DNA of 64,000 bases, taken from positions 29,103,851-29,167,850 of the forward strand of contig NC_079877.1 in the NCBI RefSeq assembly GCF_029227915.1, read 5' to 3'. Below are positions 54,201-64,000 of the stretch, one piece after another. The position numbers and the translations under genes are program-made. Under the pieces are notes generated by a model. The model saw only the letters and a list, made by a program, of their open reading frames with translations, did not search any database and had not been told where the DNA came from. This DNA is from Hydractinia symbiolongicarpus. Taxonomy: Eukaryota > Cnidaria > Hydrozoa > Anthoathecata > Hydractiniidae. Each line of letters starts with the position of its first letter. Positions within the stretch are counted from its first letter, which is position 1.

Positions 54201-54915
54201 CGCAATTTGAACTTTTCAAGGTTCACTTGTCAATAGTTACAGCAGCCTTGACGTGGATTATTACGCAAAACAAACGGATTAAAAAGTACATCTGACGTAT
54301 TTAAAACGCTACTTAGCTGACCCACGAAGCTGTAAAAGTACTTCGGCTACCGGAGAATTTGTGAGCTCATGCTGTTCGATAACTTTGTAAAATGGCCAAC
54401 AAATGTAGATAGACATGAAATAATTTTTGTTAAAATTAAAATGAATCACTACGGTTACTACTCACGTTTCCATCGGGATAGTTTTCCTCTTCTAAAACGA
54501 TAGTTTTTCTGGGTTCACCACTTGGATATTCTGCTGCCCAAAACCTATTCCGATACTCAGTCTTCACACTTTCTAAGCAAACATAATCGGTAGCACAAGC
54601 ACGAACCTAAAATAAGTTATTTTGATTATGATGTAAGAGCGTGTGAAACAGTGTGTGAATTTGCGCAAGGGTAAAATAAAATCGTACAAGAAAACTGGAA
54701 TGTTCTCTATAACAAATGTCGCTTTCACCAATAGACGGTAGAATCATATAGTATCGCCATGTATCACCGTCATGTGTACCGCTGACTGTAACGTAATCTG
54801 CTCGAGTCCGAAGTGATTCGACATGGATTACTCTACCAACTAACTTTTCGTGCACATTGATCCACCCATACGCAGTGGACGCAAGCACAAAGCAGCACAA
54901 AACCTTGATCAGCAT
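51285..54915 (-). CDS. Paralogue B: secreted, possibly aerolysin-like, protein with His-rich tail
   Basis: Exons: 54688-54915, 54466-54606, 53189-53391, 52866-53052, 51285-51638. All have GT-AG borders and joined phases, giving 370 residues. Residues 1-17 are a signal peptide (MLIKVLCCFVLASTAYG). Exons 1-3 form a Cys-containing N-terminal domain (HQWQEGRHTPGRYYATL in exon 3). Exon 4 ends with a Ser/Thr-rich alternating stretch (TTTQSISYSVSMEIES, then SASSTISQTWQ). Exon 5 begins STTYSQT, continues ITVPPYTNVVGYQLVGKYN, and ends in a charged linker with HHHDHYHHGDKKEL. The pair of Ser/Thr-rich strands followed by VPPYT resembles the ETX/MTX2/aerolysin pore-forming module, which cnidarians use as secreted toxins or digestive proteins (hydralysins). 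This is a pattern-based guess; it could be an unrelated secreted beta-rich protein. The gene appears intact. Confidence 0.75.
51769..52257 (+). CDS. Uncertain antisense frame nested in intron 4 of paralogue B
   Basis: A 162-residue open frame starts MAEKEATAFLYDGF and is opposite in strand to the host gene. It is not known to me. A decayed counterpart exists in intron 4 of paralogue A (aaaatggtggaggaagaagcggctg at about 35,440). A related 3' part lies in antisense position in intron 4 of paralogue C (about 63,170-63,330, including gagctgttctgtcag). The frame is broken in A and C. Either it was a small nested gene or transposon-derived exon present before the duplications, or it is conserved noncoding intron sequence. 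Confidence 0.3.
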   Translation: MAEKEATAFLYDGFQLEDKVKKRSPKLKGDIKKEVYANLATSSPETCGVVITDPASYEKGKMLRKRGWENSYFIKRTIALGIKILTFNMFNGRYIYVMLFLVKSFLEQFSLFCCNFRSPPYYSVLFLRFYLKRTSNKFRISTAWIRSITELFCQDILGVEDP

Positions 54916-55180
54916 ATTGGTCGAAGAATTGAATCTACAATAAAATATATGTATATATATTAGTACATACATCCCGAATGCATAAATTTTGGCGATACAA
55001 GAACACCTTAAAATAAATATTATTGCGCAAACTGGTGGCAATGTTATAAGTATACCTTGTCTTCACCAAAATAGAGAATGCTCCACTTACCTTTGTCTTA
55101 TGTAGATTTCTTCTAAAACGCTCAGTAAACCAAGCCCAACTTAAAATACCCAACAGAATCGCCCAAATTTATAGGTTTTA
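54916..55180 (-). promoter_or_regulatory. Promoter and noncoding first exon of paralogue B
   Basis: TATAAA lies at 55,168-55,173 (tttata on +). About 30 bases downstream begins a noncoding exon that ends at donor 55,091 (acaaag|gtaagt), and a 156-base intron runs to acceptor 54,935. A 19-base leader (54,916-54,934) precedes the ATG. Paralogue C has the same arrangement at the mirror position. Confidence 0.6.
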
Positions 55181-56369
55181 ACTGAACCTTAGGGAAACAA
55201 TTTTCGCCATTGTTCCTTACAAAAATATGTTATGCAATTATTTGGTTTAAATTTTGACGTCAACAGAACACTTAGCACTTCGTCAAGTGCCAAAATGTCA
55301 CATCCAATTTAAACACAGTGATTAATGGTTTTTTTTTAGATGAAGCGCTTATGACATATGCACCCATGTGTAAAGTCTACGGTATCTTTTAAGTTAAGTC
55401 ATCTTTGTCTAGCACACTCTTTAAGGCATTTTTCTCGACTTAACTGTCAATATTTTATTGTTCTGCTGAATAAATTGACTCTTTTGTCATGACTTGACGG
55501 GAAAACTTAAGAGTGTTCAAGTAACATGTAATCTTGAAATCTCTCCATAAATACTGTCTTTCACGCATCGTATCATTTAAAAAAATTCCCTCGTTTAGGT
55601 TTGTAGCTATATAACGGTACATCCGCAAAACGTCTTGACAAAATTATATAAAAAGGGGGATATGCGGAAATTCACGTGCGCGAACAATAATTTCAGACTT
55701 TTTTTTGTCTTTTAGGTACTTTTACCCAAATTCTGTGTTTTGTTAGCTTTTATTTGATTGCTATCCTATGTTTTTTTACATGAAAAATTGCAATATAATT
55801 ATTGTTGCCTTTTACACTTATAAGGAAAACATTAAAGTTCAAAATTATGTCAAATTACTCTCCTAGGCAATGACAAATCTAAGATTTTAAAGGCTTAAGG
55901 ATACTACTCCGGATTCCTGTCGAAATTTCATCTCCTATGTTTTTGGCAGAATTAAATGAGAATTCTTTGTTGGTATTGTAAAAAAATTTCCACTGTCCAC
56001 CAACCAGGCATGAAATTTTGTATAAATTTTGATGGGAATTTAAAGGAAATCTGCATACAGTTATTAGGAGATGATGCACCCATGGTGAAACTGGTATGTA
56101 AGACTAAGCCGTACCTAAATGTGTTTATCTGTTGATTACAATTTTGTCCTTTACTATGTGTTTTATGTTTTATGTAAACAACTATAGGACGTTGGTTTTT
56201 TTAAAAAAACCTAGTCCCTGCGATTGTTCTTTGTTGTATTTTAATGTGCGCCACTTTACATCTGGGACAGAAAGCAGGAACACATATGGATGGGAAATAT
56301 GCTATTTACAATGACTGTAAGTGATGAGATTTGTTTAGAGATTTGGCAAAACTTCTTTGGAAATATATT

Positions 56370-57985
56370 TACACAGATATCGTGAAAGTTTTTCTTGTAA
56401 AGATTTTTCAAAATTTCAAAATTTCAAAATTTCACAACTTTCCCCTTTGAAAGTTTCTCCGATTAAAGTAAATTGGCTGCTTATGATATTAAACGCGTGT
56501 GAAATCTTTTAGCAGATTACAGAGTATATACATTTACTAATAATCATAATCCACTGGATTTAAAAATATTTTTCTTTGTTGGCATGTCGCGTTGATGATT
56601 CAGTAGCTGGTCAGATGTTTTTGTACATTTGTCTATATTTTTTTTGCGAAGATATTTGTGAATAAGCTTTCTAAATTTTTTAAATTATTGTCAAGAATTT
56701 TTGTGGAAAGAAAATTTTCACGGTAATAATTTATTTTCACATAGTTTGAGATTTTCTCATATTAAACATTGAGCAACCATTTAAACATTTTTAATACTTT
56801 TACCTCTTCTACAAGAAATTAAATTTCGCAGTCGCGGATTTAATTTTGCATTTTGCGTAAAAACTAATATTTATTATTTATTTTTCCATTTTTTATACAT
56901 GTCGTACGAAAATATACACGATCAGATTGCTACGACGACCATTTTCATAAGAACTGACCGCTGTGTTGTCGTGAGACATGTTTTCTCGCCTTTTCTAAAT
57001 TCTAAGTTTTAATTTTTTAGTTGTAAATTCCGCTTGTTTTTTTTTTATAAACCTCTGTAAGTCTTTCGAAAAACTATTCTATTTCTAGCTTTATTATTTT
57101 AATATTGTATGAAGAATTATCGCGTAGAATAGTTGAAACCAACGATTAAGTATATGGTTGTTCCTAATTTTTAATTCCCCTCCACCCTCTGTTGTTTTTG
57201 GATTTTGTAAAACGTTACATGAGAAAAACAAAAAAAGAGGTGAGGAGGAGGAGAAACAGAGTTTTAAAATCGCTTAATTTTTTAGACTCACTTTGCCAAT
57301 CATCATCATCTTTCTTCTTTTGTCTTGCCTGCGTCCTTTCTTGTTGTCTTTCTTAACAAATTTCACGAATATTGAACGTTGGATAACATGGTAGATACAT
57401 TTGGGTTTGACTTAAGGATTCTTTGTCTACCTTAAAACATGCTTTTCGGAAATAAGAAATCTGGCAGCCATCAAACGTAAAGAGCCAGAAAAGGCTTTCA
57501 TGGGGAGTTTTTTTCACCAAAAGGATATATGTTCTTTGGTTATCCATTTAAATTTTGGGCAATATAGTTTTAAATTCCGAAAACATAATTGTGGAGCTAC
57601 TGTGCGTCATATCTGGTATGTGCTGAAGAAACTGTGACGTATCCTCAACTTTATATAAAATAAACAAAAGAATTCATTGCCCATCATTTTAAACGTCAAA
57701 AATCTTGTTGCGCAAACATGATAAATCAGATTGCAAACATTCCAAAACAAACATTTTTTACTCATATTTAAACTGCCTCAATTATATTTTCAAAATAAAC
57801 AACAAATGTCGGGACTCTATTGTTGCGCGAATATTGACGTACTCACGTAATCCTTCAATGTGTACCGCTTTGTAATTTAACTTGAAGGTGTGCAAATATA
57901 TGCATCAAGTTTTTCCGGGTTAATTACTTAAAATGTTTACATCTCTTGACCGGAAAATTTTTCTGGCCGTTCCGTTTCGGGCCAA
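56370..57985 (+). repeat. Duplicated block X' (partner of 38,100-41,875)
   Basis: Colinear with block X in the same orientation (example matches are given under X). In the B copy this block starts about 1.2 kb upstream of the TATA box. In the A copy it starts only ~500 bp from exon 2, so about 1.7 kb holding exon 1 and the promoter was removed from A. Confidence 0.75.
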
Positions 57986-59239
57986 GTAGAATTGAGTTCA
58001 ACTTTTCTTTTTCCACAGGTAGAAAATTATTTAGCCAATTAGATTATTTTATTTCGTGAGAATTGCGCTAAGTGTGTTTATAATTGATATTAAAATATGC
58101 GCAGTATTATGAAGTGAAAATAACTAGCAGCAAATTTTCTGTTCTGTTCTGCTCCCACTCGTTCTGTTCCGCCGAAAACCTTTTATTTATTGATTGCTTT
58201 GATTTTTGCCGGAAAAAAAATGTATTTGCCTGAAAATTGTTCTTTTGAATAGGCCCAGCCACCAAAAAATGACCACCCTTGATTGAGCGTCGCACTAGAA
58301 AAATCCAGTTTTGAAAAACCGCTGCGGGGCTTAATCAAGGATTTACGGTATATATTTTTAAAAAAATTTAAAATCACTGCATTTCTAATTTATACATAGT
58401 TACATCACATATGAAAATATAGTATCGGCATCGACGAGTAGAAAAAAACAAATATATTCTAAACAGAAACATGCTGTAACAATAATTTTTCAATGCCGAT
58501 AGGTACACCACTGTAGAAATCCTTTTATCAAAAATTAATTCTAATTTATTCTACAAACATTTATCTTTATGCCCAAAGTTAAACTAAATCTTGCACCTAG
58601 AATCTTCTCAGACCAATTCTTAACCGTAAATCATATGTATGAGACGAGACTTTCAAAATATAGTTTTAAATTACCAACACCTAAATTCCCATGTTTAAAG
58701 TTTTTCACAATTTGTGCGGTCTTTATATGCGGAACTGTATAATTATCCGTAACGATACCTTATTAACAATGATAAAACTTTTGACTCCTTCAAAAATCAG
58801 TCAAAAAAATTTCATTCAAATGAAGACATCAAAGACCTCTGCTAATTCAAAATGGCCTTATCTTTCTTTTTCTACTTTACCCTTTATGTAAATATAGATC
58901 ATAGATTGTAAATAAATTTTGCTTGCTTTAAGAGGCTCGATGATAAAACAAAATATGTCTCCTGCTTGCCCCTTCCATGTTAACACTTATATGACCACAT
59001 TTTTTTGTATGCCAGCGAATATATACTACTACAGTATGCAGGCTAAATATATGTTTAAAATCGCCCAATAAAATTGCGTTCTTTTGTTTTTTGGGTAACT
59101 AATTCCAAATAATAAAAATAAATTCAACTCCTCAAAATTTAATCTACACCAATTTTTTTCTTCATCGCCAAGATGACTTGAATCTTATTTCATGCTCATT
59201 TTTAGATGTCAAATTGTAAGCAGTTATGTCAGACCTTCT

Positions 59240-59425
59240 TCTTACTAAAGCTTGAAAGTTTTAATTAAAAAAAAAGCTCCATGGGAACACAAGAGTCGAT
59301 TTAGAGAAAAATAATATGCCAGCACATATATCGTACTTTCTCGACATAAAAATTGCTTGGTAGTGGATGAACATGATAATTTGAAAGATTACGGAACGCA
59401 GCCGCGATAGCGGAAAAAATTAACT
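59240..59425 (+). repeat. Second copy of the 40,308-40,550 repeat
   Basis: Runs from ttgaaagttttaattaaa to acggaacgcagccgcgatagcggaaaaaattaactag and is nearly identical to the first copy. It ends aaacatttttttcttcta, as does the sequence left of the first copy at 40,355-40,375. Confidence 0.75.
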
Positions 59426-60619
59426 AGAAGGATGGAAACATTTTTTTCTTCTAATGATAATTTAGCGCATCATTTCAAGGATTGCTTTGATTGTTGAAGT
59501 AATGCTCATTTAAATTTTATAAGAAAAGTAAACATGTAATGTTTTTTACCGAGACTGTGTCAATACTATCAAGAAAAAATCGTTATTCTGGAGCACGATG
59601 TGAGCGAAAATACAATACACACAACATATACACAAACCATGCCTATCCAATTCGTAGCCTCAAGCTTTTGGATTCTTAGACCGGTTGTCAGGAGAAGAAT
59701 CAGAGACAACGTTAGATTTCAAAATTTAATGCTCCTTGATGATGATAGTGTTACGTCAAAAGCGTGAAACACACCCACACAGTGTTTTGCATTCTTAGTT
59801 TTGAAACGGTAATAAAGCTCGAACGTGAGAATGTTTAGGCATACATATTTTTGAAGAGGTATTTTCTTATCTCGTTTAAATGTAAAACAACAGCTACCAA
59901 AAAGCGTAAAAATAAATTAAGTCGTAAAAGCTAATTAGTCATTGGCTAGAAAAGTAATTTGACATAATTTTAAACATTAATGCTTTCCTGATGAGTGTAA
60001 ATGGCAACAATAATTATATTGCAATTTTTCATGTAAAAAAAACATAGGATGGCAATCATATAAAAGCTAACAAAACACAGAATTTGGGTAAAAGTACCTA
60101 AAAGAAAAAATAAGCCCGAAGTTGTTGTTCGCGAGAGTGAACTTTTGCATATCCGCCCTTTTACTTAATGTTGTCAAGGCATTTGTTAACGGATTTACTG
60201 CATCAAAGCCAAAAACTTGATCAGCGAGTTACATGATGCGATGCATAAACGACAGTATATATTGAGATTTTTCATACATATTAACGTCTTAAGCTTAACC
60301 GTGAAGTCATGACAAAAGTCAATTTACTCAGCAGAACAATAAAATATTGACAGTTAAGTCGAGGAAAATGCCTTAAAGAGTGTGCTAGACAAAGATGACT
60401 TAACTTAAAAGATACCGTAGACTTTACACATGGGTGAATATGTCATAAGCGCTTCTTCTCAAAGCAACTCAGTAATCACTATGGTGAAATAGGAGCTGAC
60501 ATTTTGGCATTTGACGAAGTGCTAAGTGTTATGTTGAAGTCAAAATTTAAACCAAATAATTGCATAACATATTTTTGTAAGGAACAATGGGGAAAATTGT
60601 TTACCTAAGGTTCAGTTAA

Positions 60620-60881
60620 AACCTATAAATTTGGGCGATTCTGTTGGGTATTTTAAGTTGGGCTTGGTTTACTGAGCGTCTTAGAAGAAATCTACATAAG
60701 ACAAAGGTAAGTGGAGCATTTTCTATTTTGGTGAAGACAAGGTATACTTATAACATTGCCACCAGTTTGGGCAATAATATTTATTTTAAGGTGTTCTTGT
60801 ATCGCCAAAATTTATGCATTCGGGATGTATGTACTAACATATATACATATATTTTATTGTAGATTCAATTCTTCGACCAAT
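60620..60881 (+). promoter_or_regulatory. Promoter and noncoding first exon of paralogue C
   Basis: TATAAA at 60,624-60,629. The noncoding exon ends at 60,706 (acaaag|gtaagt), the intron ends at 60,862 (attgtag|), and the leader runs to the ATG at 60,882. The layout and intron length (156) are identical to the mirrored copy of gene B. Confidence 0.6.
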
Positions 60882-63800
60882 ATGCTGATCAAGGTTTTGT
60901 GCTGCTTTGTGCTTGCGTCCACTGCGTATGGGTGGATCAATGTACACGAAAAGTTAGTTGGTAGAGTAATCCATGTCGAATCACTTCGGACTCGGGCAGA
61001 ATACATTACAGTCAGCGATACACATGACGGTACATCATATCGATACTATATGATTCTACCGGCTATTTTAAAAGACGAGATTTGTTACAAAGAACATTCC
61101 AGTTTTCTTGTATGATTATATTTTTTTAACCTTGTTTAGATCCACTCACTGTTTTGTATGCTTTTACATCATAATCGAAATAACTTCTTCTAGGTTCGTA
61201 CCTGTGCTACCGATTATGTTTGCATAGAAAGTGTGAAGACTGAGTATCGGAATAGGTTTTGGGCAGCAGAATATCCAAGTGGTGAACCCAGAGAAACTAT
61301 CGTCTTAACAGCGGAAAACTATCCCGACACAAACGTGAGTAGTAACCGTAGTGATTCATTTTAATTTTAACAAAAATTATATCATGCCTATCTAAGTTTT
61401 TTAGCCATTTTACAAAGTTTTCAAAAAGCATGAGGTCGCAAATTCTCCGGTAGTCGAAGTGCAGCTGCGTAGGTCAGCAAAGTAGCGTTTAAAAATACGT
61501 CAGTCGCACTTTCTCAGCCCTTGAAAAGTGAACTTTGAAAAGTTTAAATTGCGTGGATCTATCATGGATACCGCCTTAATTGCTACCTGTGGAAACGAAC
61601 TTCAAAATTTGCTAACTTGTCTCAATATACTATGTAGGGGATTGAGGCTGGTCATTAGTCTTAGTTCTCTTTTGTTTTAAACCATAAATCTAATGTTTTT
61701 AAACCGAAACCCTACCTGATATTCTTAAAAAGAGAATTTTTGGAAGGAAAATCGTAAAGTTAAAAATATAAATTAGTTGGTTTTACACAAAAAACAAATG
61801 ACTTTGAGGAAGACGCTTTTGTGAAGATCAAGAAAAACGGTCCTTACATTTATGTCTAGCTTTATATCAATTGTTAAATAAAGTTATTTAACACTTCGAA
61901 TACGTTTTTTATAAGAAACCTGTTTACAGGAAACCTCAAGCAAAATTAAAAAAACCTTTAGGATACTTTAGCAGCATTAAGTAACTTATATCCAACAGAA
62001 AAAGTAGGTGAAAAATGAGATAAAAATAGTAAATGACGTTCATATTACAACAATAGACCAAACTTCAAGGTAAATAAAATATTTTCCAATTTAGGCTTTA
62101 CTTATTACCATTTTAAGAACCCCCGGGTTCAAGCAAACTATATAAACATGTATCACTAAATAACTTATTCTTTGTGTTTTTTTACTTTGTTCCTCTAAGG
62201 TCTTTTTCATTACTTTGCATGATGCGAAACATCTTTTAGTAAGAATATGGTAGACTTTATTTCCTAAGAAAAACCGGTTTATTTTTCCACAGATTGATTT
62301 ACATTTTAAAGTAGAATGTCAAGATGTTACGTTAACAGTATGCAGAATTGTACCAAGACGATTTCCCGATTTGTTCGTGGTGCACCAATGGCAAGAAGGG
62401 TTGCATACTCCAGGACGATACTATGCAACATTGGGAGAAAACAATCCATATTATACATGGACCATCCATGCTCCCAATCCTACCGAACAAGAAAAGTAAG
62501 TGAACATTTCTTTGAAATGCTTTAATAAAAATTTTTCTTCGTGTTAAACCATTTTTGCACACAACACGTGTAAAATGGAAGTAGAACTTAGGTATATGCA
62601 AACTGTAATGTTAATTTTTGATATAATTTTTGATTTTATTTAGAGAAATCTTTCGAATCGATAACCTGTTAGCGAACGTGGAAGAAGTGATTGCCGACTA
62701 TGTGATTGTCGGAATCTCTGACACAAAAACAACGACTCAATCCGTTTCTTACACAGTGTCAATGGAAGTGGAAAGTGCGTTTAAGAAATTTTCGGCAAGT
62801 GCTGGATCTAGCATCAGCAAAACATGGCAGGTATTGCAATTACATATAATTATGAATGTTTTGGGTAAAAGGTATTAAATAAATAACGTACCTAGTATTC
62901 CAGGAAATTAACAAGGCATAAAACTAATACTTTATTACAGTTACTAGTTAATTTAAAACTTGCTCTAAGGCCTAAAAAATATTGTTTTTTTAAATCAAGG
63001 GGGACTGCAAGAAAGCTGATATTGTGAACATAAAGAAAAAACACATTTCCTGATTTAATGCTTTTTTATGTCAGATGAGCGAAGTCGCGTTAATCAGTTA
63101 TGTTGCTTTAGGCATTCCTGTCAGTTCCTTTCAGTCAATATCGTGATTATTAATTTTTTTTCATTTTCTATTTTACAGTAATAAGGTATATTACAGTAAT
63201 GTTTCGAATCAACTTCGCCTCCAAGGTTCTTCTATGCCTAAAATATTCTGACAGAACAGCTCCGTAATAGCCCTTGTCCAGGCTTTTGACTTGCGGAATT
63301 TGCTTAGACGCATGTTTCAAACAGTAATGGATGTGGAGATCGAGAAATTGTGGCAGATTAAACTGCAATGTCCGTGAAAGAATTCTATTAAAATAATAGC
63401 TGTAATTATGGATGTTAGTTCCATCTATCAACTGGAGTCAGCCAAGATAAAAAATTTATTTTGTTTTGTCGCAGATAAAACTACTTCTTCCCTGTTTGCA
63501 TGCCATCCAGAAAACGAAAAGAAGGTGATTTCCAAAATTAAACAATTCCCAAAAAGTGTCGAAGTGCACGAAAGTTTCTGCTCTGTATTTAAAAATAAAG
63601 CAGATGCCGTTTTTTTTTTACCGATATGCCTCTCATCAATACATATCCCTTTTAACTATATATTTAAATATTCAAATAATTTAAATCCCTTGTGCAATAG
63701 TAACTGTATTTTTCTGTTCTCAAAGCATTTTGCCTTTTTATGAATTGGTTTCTCTGAAATAACGACTCAAAAGGCACAAGACTCTGGAGACGATGTTGCC

Positions 63801-64000
63801 AATTTTTGCGTAACCTTTTTTTTCATCTGTCCTTTTAATTCAATGTCGAGCTGGACTCCATCTTTTTACTTAAGTATTCAACTAAAAACCATCAAACACG
63901 CATGCCATCGCTTCTTCCTCCAACATTCTAGAAAAAAAACGTTGATTGTTATTTAGATATTTTAATTGACATAGCAAACTACACCCAATCTTTGGTGTAG
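60882..64000 (+). CDS. Paralogue C of the secreted family, 3' end beyond the window
   Basis: Exons seen: 60882-61109, 61194-61334, 62293-62495, 62644-62830, all GT-AG with continuous phase (253 residues so far). The signal peptide is identical to B. Differences from B are concentrated in exon 1 (TVSDTHDGTSYRYYMIL), in exon 2 and in the start of exon 4 (NVEEVIADYVIVGISDT). The Ser/Thr-rich stretch TTTQSVSYTVSMEVES and SAGSSISKTWQ are kept. The last exon (VPPYT segment and His-rich tail in B) is expected about 1.2 kb after 62,830, at about 64,060, just outside the window. Nothing in the visible exons is broken, so this may be a second working gene. The aerolysin-like reading has the same uncertainty as for B. 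Confidence 0.7.
62831..64000. other. Intron 4 of paralogue C, with antisense remnant
   Basis: No exon of gene C was found here. Around 63,060-63,430 the reverse strand carries the decayed relative of the frame nested in B intron 4. The rest is AT-rich and runs off the window. Confidence 0.55.

Larger units (their letters stand above)
51120..55860. repeat. Left arm of a large inverted repeat (mirror of about 59,990-64,000)
   Basis: Gene B and its upstream DNA mirror gene C. Examples: tcaaaatttaaaccaaataattgcataacatattt (60,540) against its reverse complement at 55,220, and ggcaacaataattatattgcaatttttcatg (60,001) against 55,780. Exon lengths 1-4 are identical between B and C (228, 141, 203, 187). 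The right arm continues past the window end. Confidence 0.85.
55861..59990. other. Spacer between head-to-head paralogues B and C
   Basis: No gene was recognised. It includes X' (56,370-57,985), the young repeat copy at about 59,240-59,425, and AT-rich sequence. Short open frames here lack any family resemblance. Confidence 0.55.

Overview
The window reads as an AT-rich animal nuclear genome: genes are split by GT-AG introns, repeats are dense, and many small decayed transposons are present. I infer a cnidarian, probably a hydrozoan. The reasons are the decayed Maverick/Polinton, compact introns with animal-type genes, and a secreted family that may be aerolysin-like. The species is not identified.

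Layout. 1-6.1 kb is a decayed Polinton with an rve-type integrase on +, and a family-B DNA polymerase and small membrane proteins on -. 7,978-16,609 (-) is a 13-exon UPF3 nonsense-mediated decay gene; I could follow its reading frame through every junction (600 aa). One of its introns holds a 2 kb satellite with a higher-order repeat. 17,297-19,567 (-) is APC5, a subunit of the anaphase-promoting complex, in a single long exon. 19.7-24.6 kb is gene-free, with a tRNA-derived SINE, a 235 bp (ATT)n tract and foldback repeats. 24,610-29,642 (+) is a 9-exon RagA/B GTPase gene (305 aa). 30,972-32,223 (+) is a two-exon short-chain dehydrogenase close to HSDL1/HSD17B12 (337 aa).

From 34.9 kb to the end, the window is built from segmental duplications. 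Three paralogues (A, B, C) encode a secreted protein with a Ser/Thr-rich strand-loop-strand region and a His-rich tail. A (34.9-37.6 kb, -) has lost its 5' exon and an acceptor site. B (51.3-55.2 kb, -) is intact at 370 aa. C (60.6 kb onward, +) has intact exons but leaves the window before its last one. B and C lie head to head as arms of a large inverted repeat with matching TATA boxes. Copies of another duplicated block (X) lie beside A and in the spacer between B and C. Between A and B lie MITEs, Helitron-like ends, tRNA-like relics, a degenerate duplicate of the RagA/B gene and a DDE-transposase fragment.

The housekeeping genes work in unrelated pathways: mRNA surveillance, cell cycle, TORC1 nutrient sensing and lipid/steroid metabolism. 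Nothing suggests that they act as a unit. The secreted family is the most distinctive part of the window. Its aerolysin-like assignment rests on sequence pattern only and is tentative.
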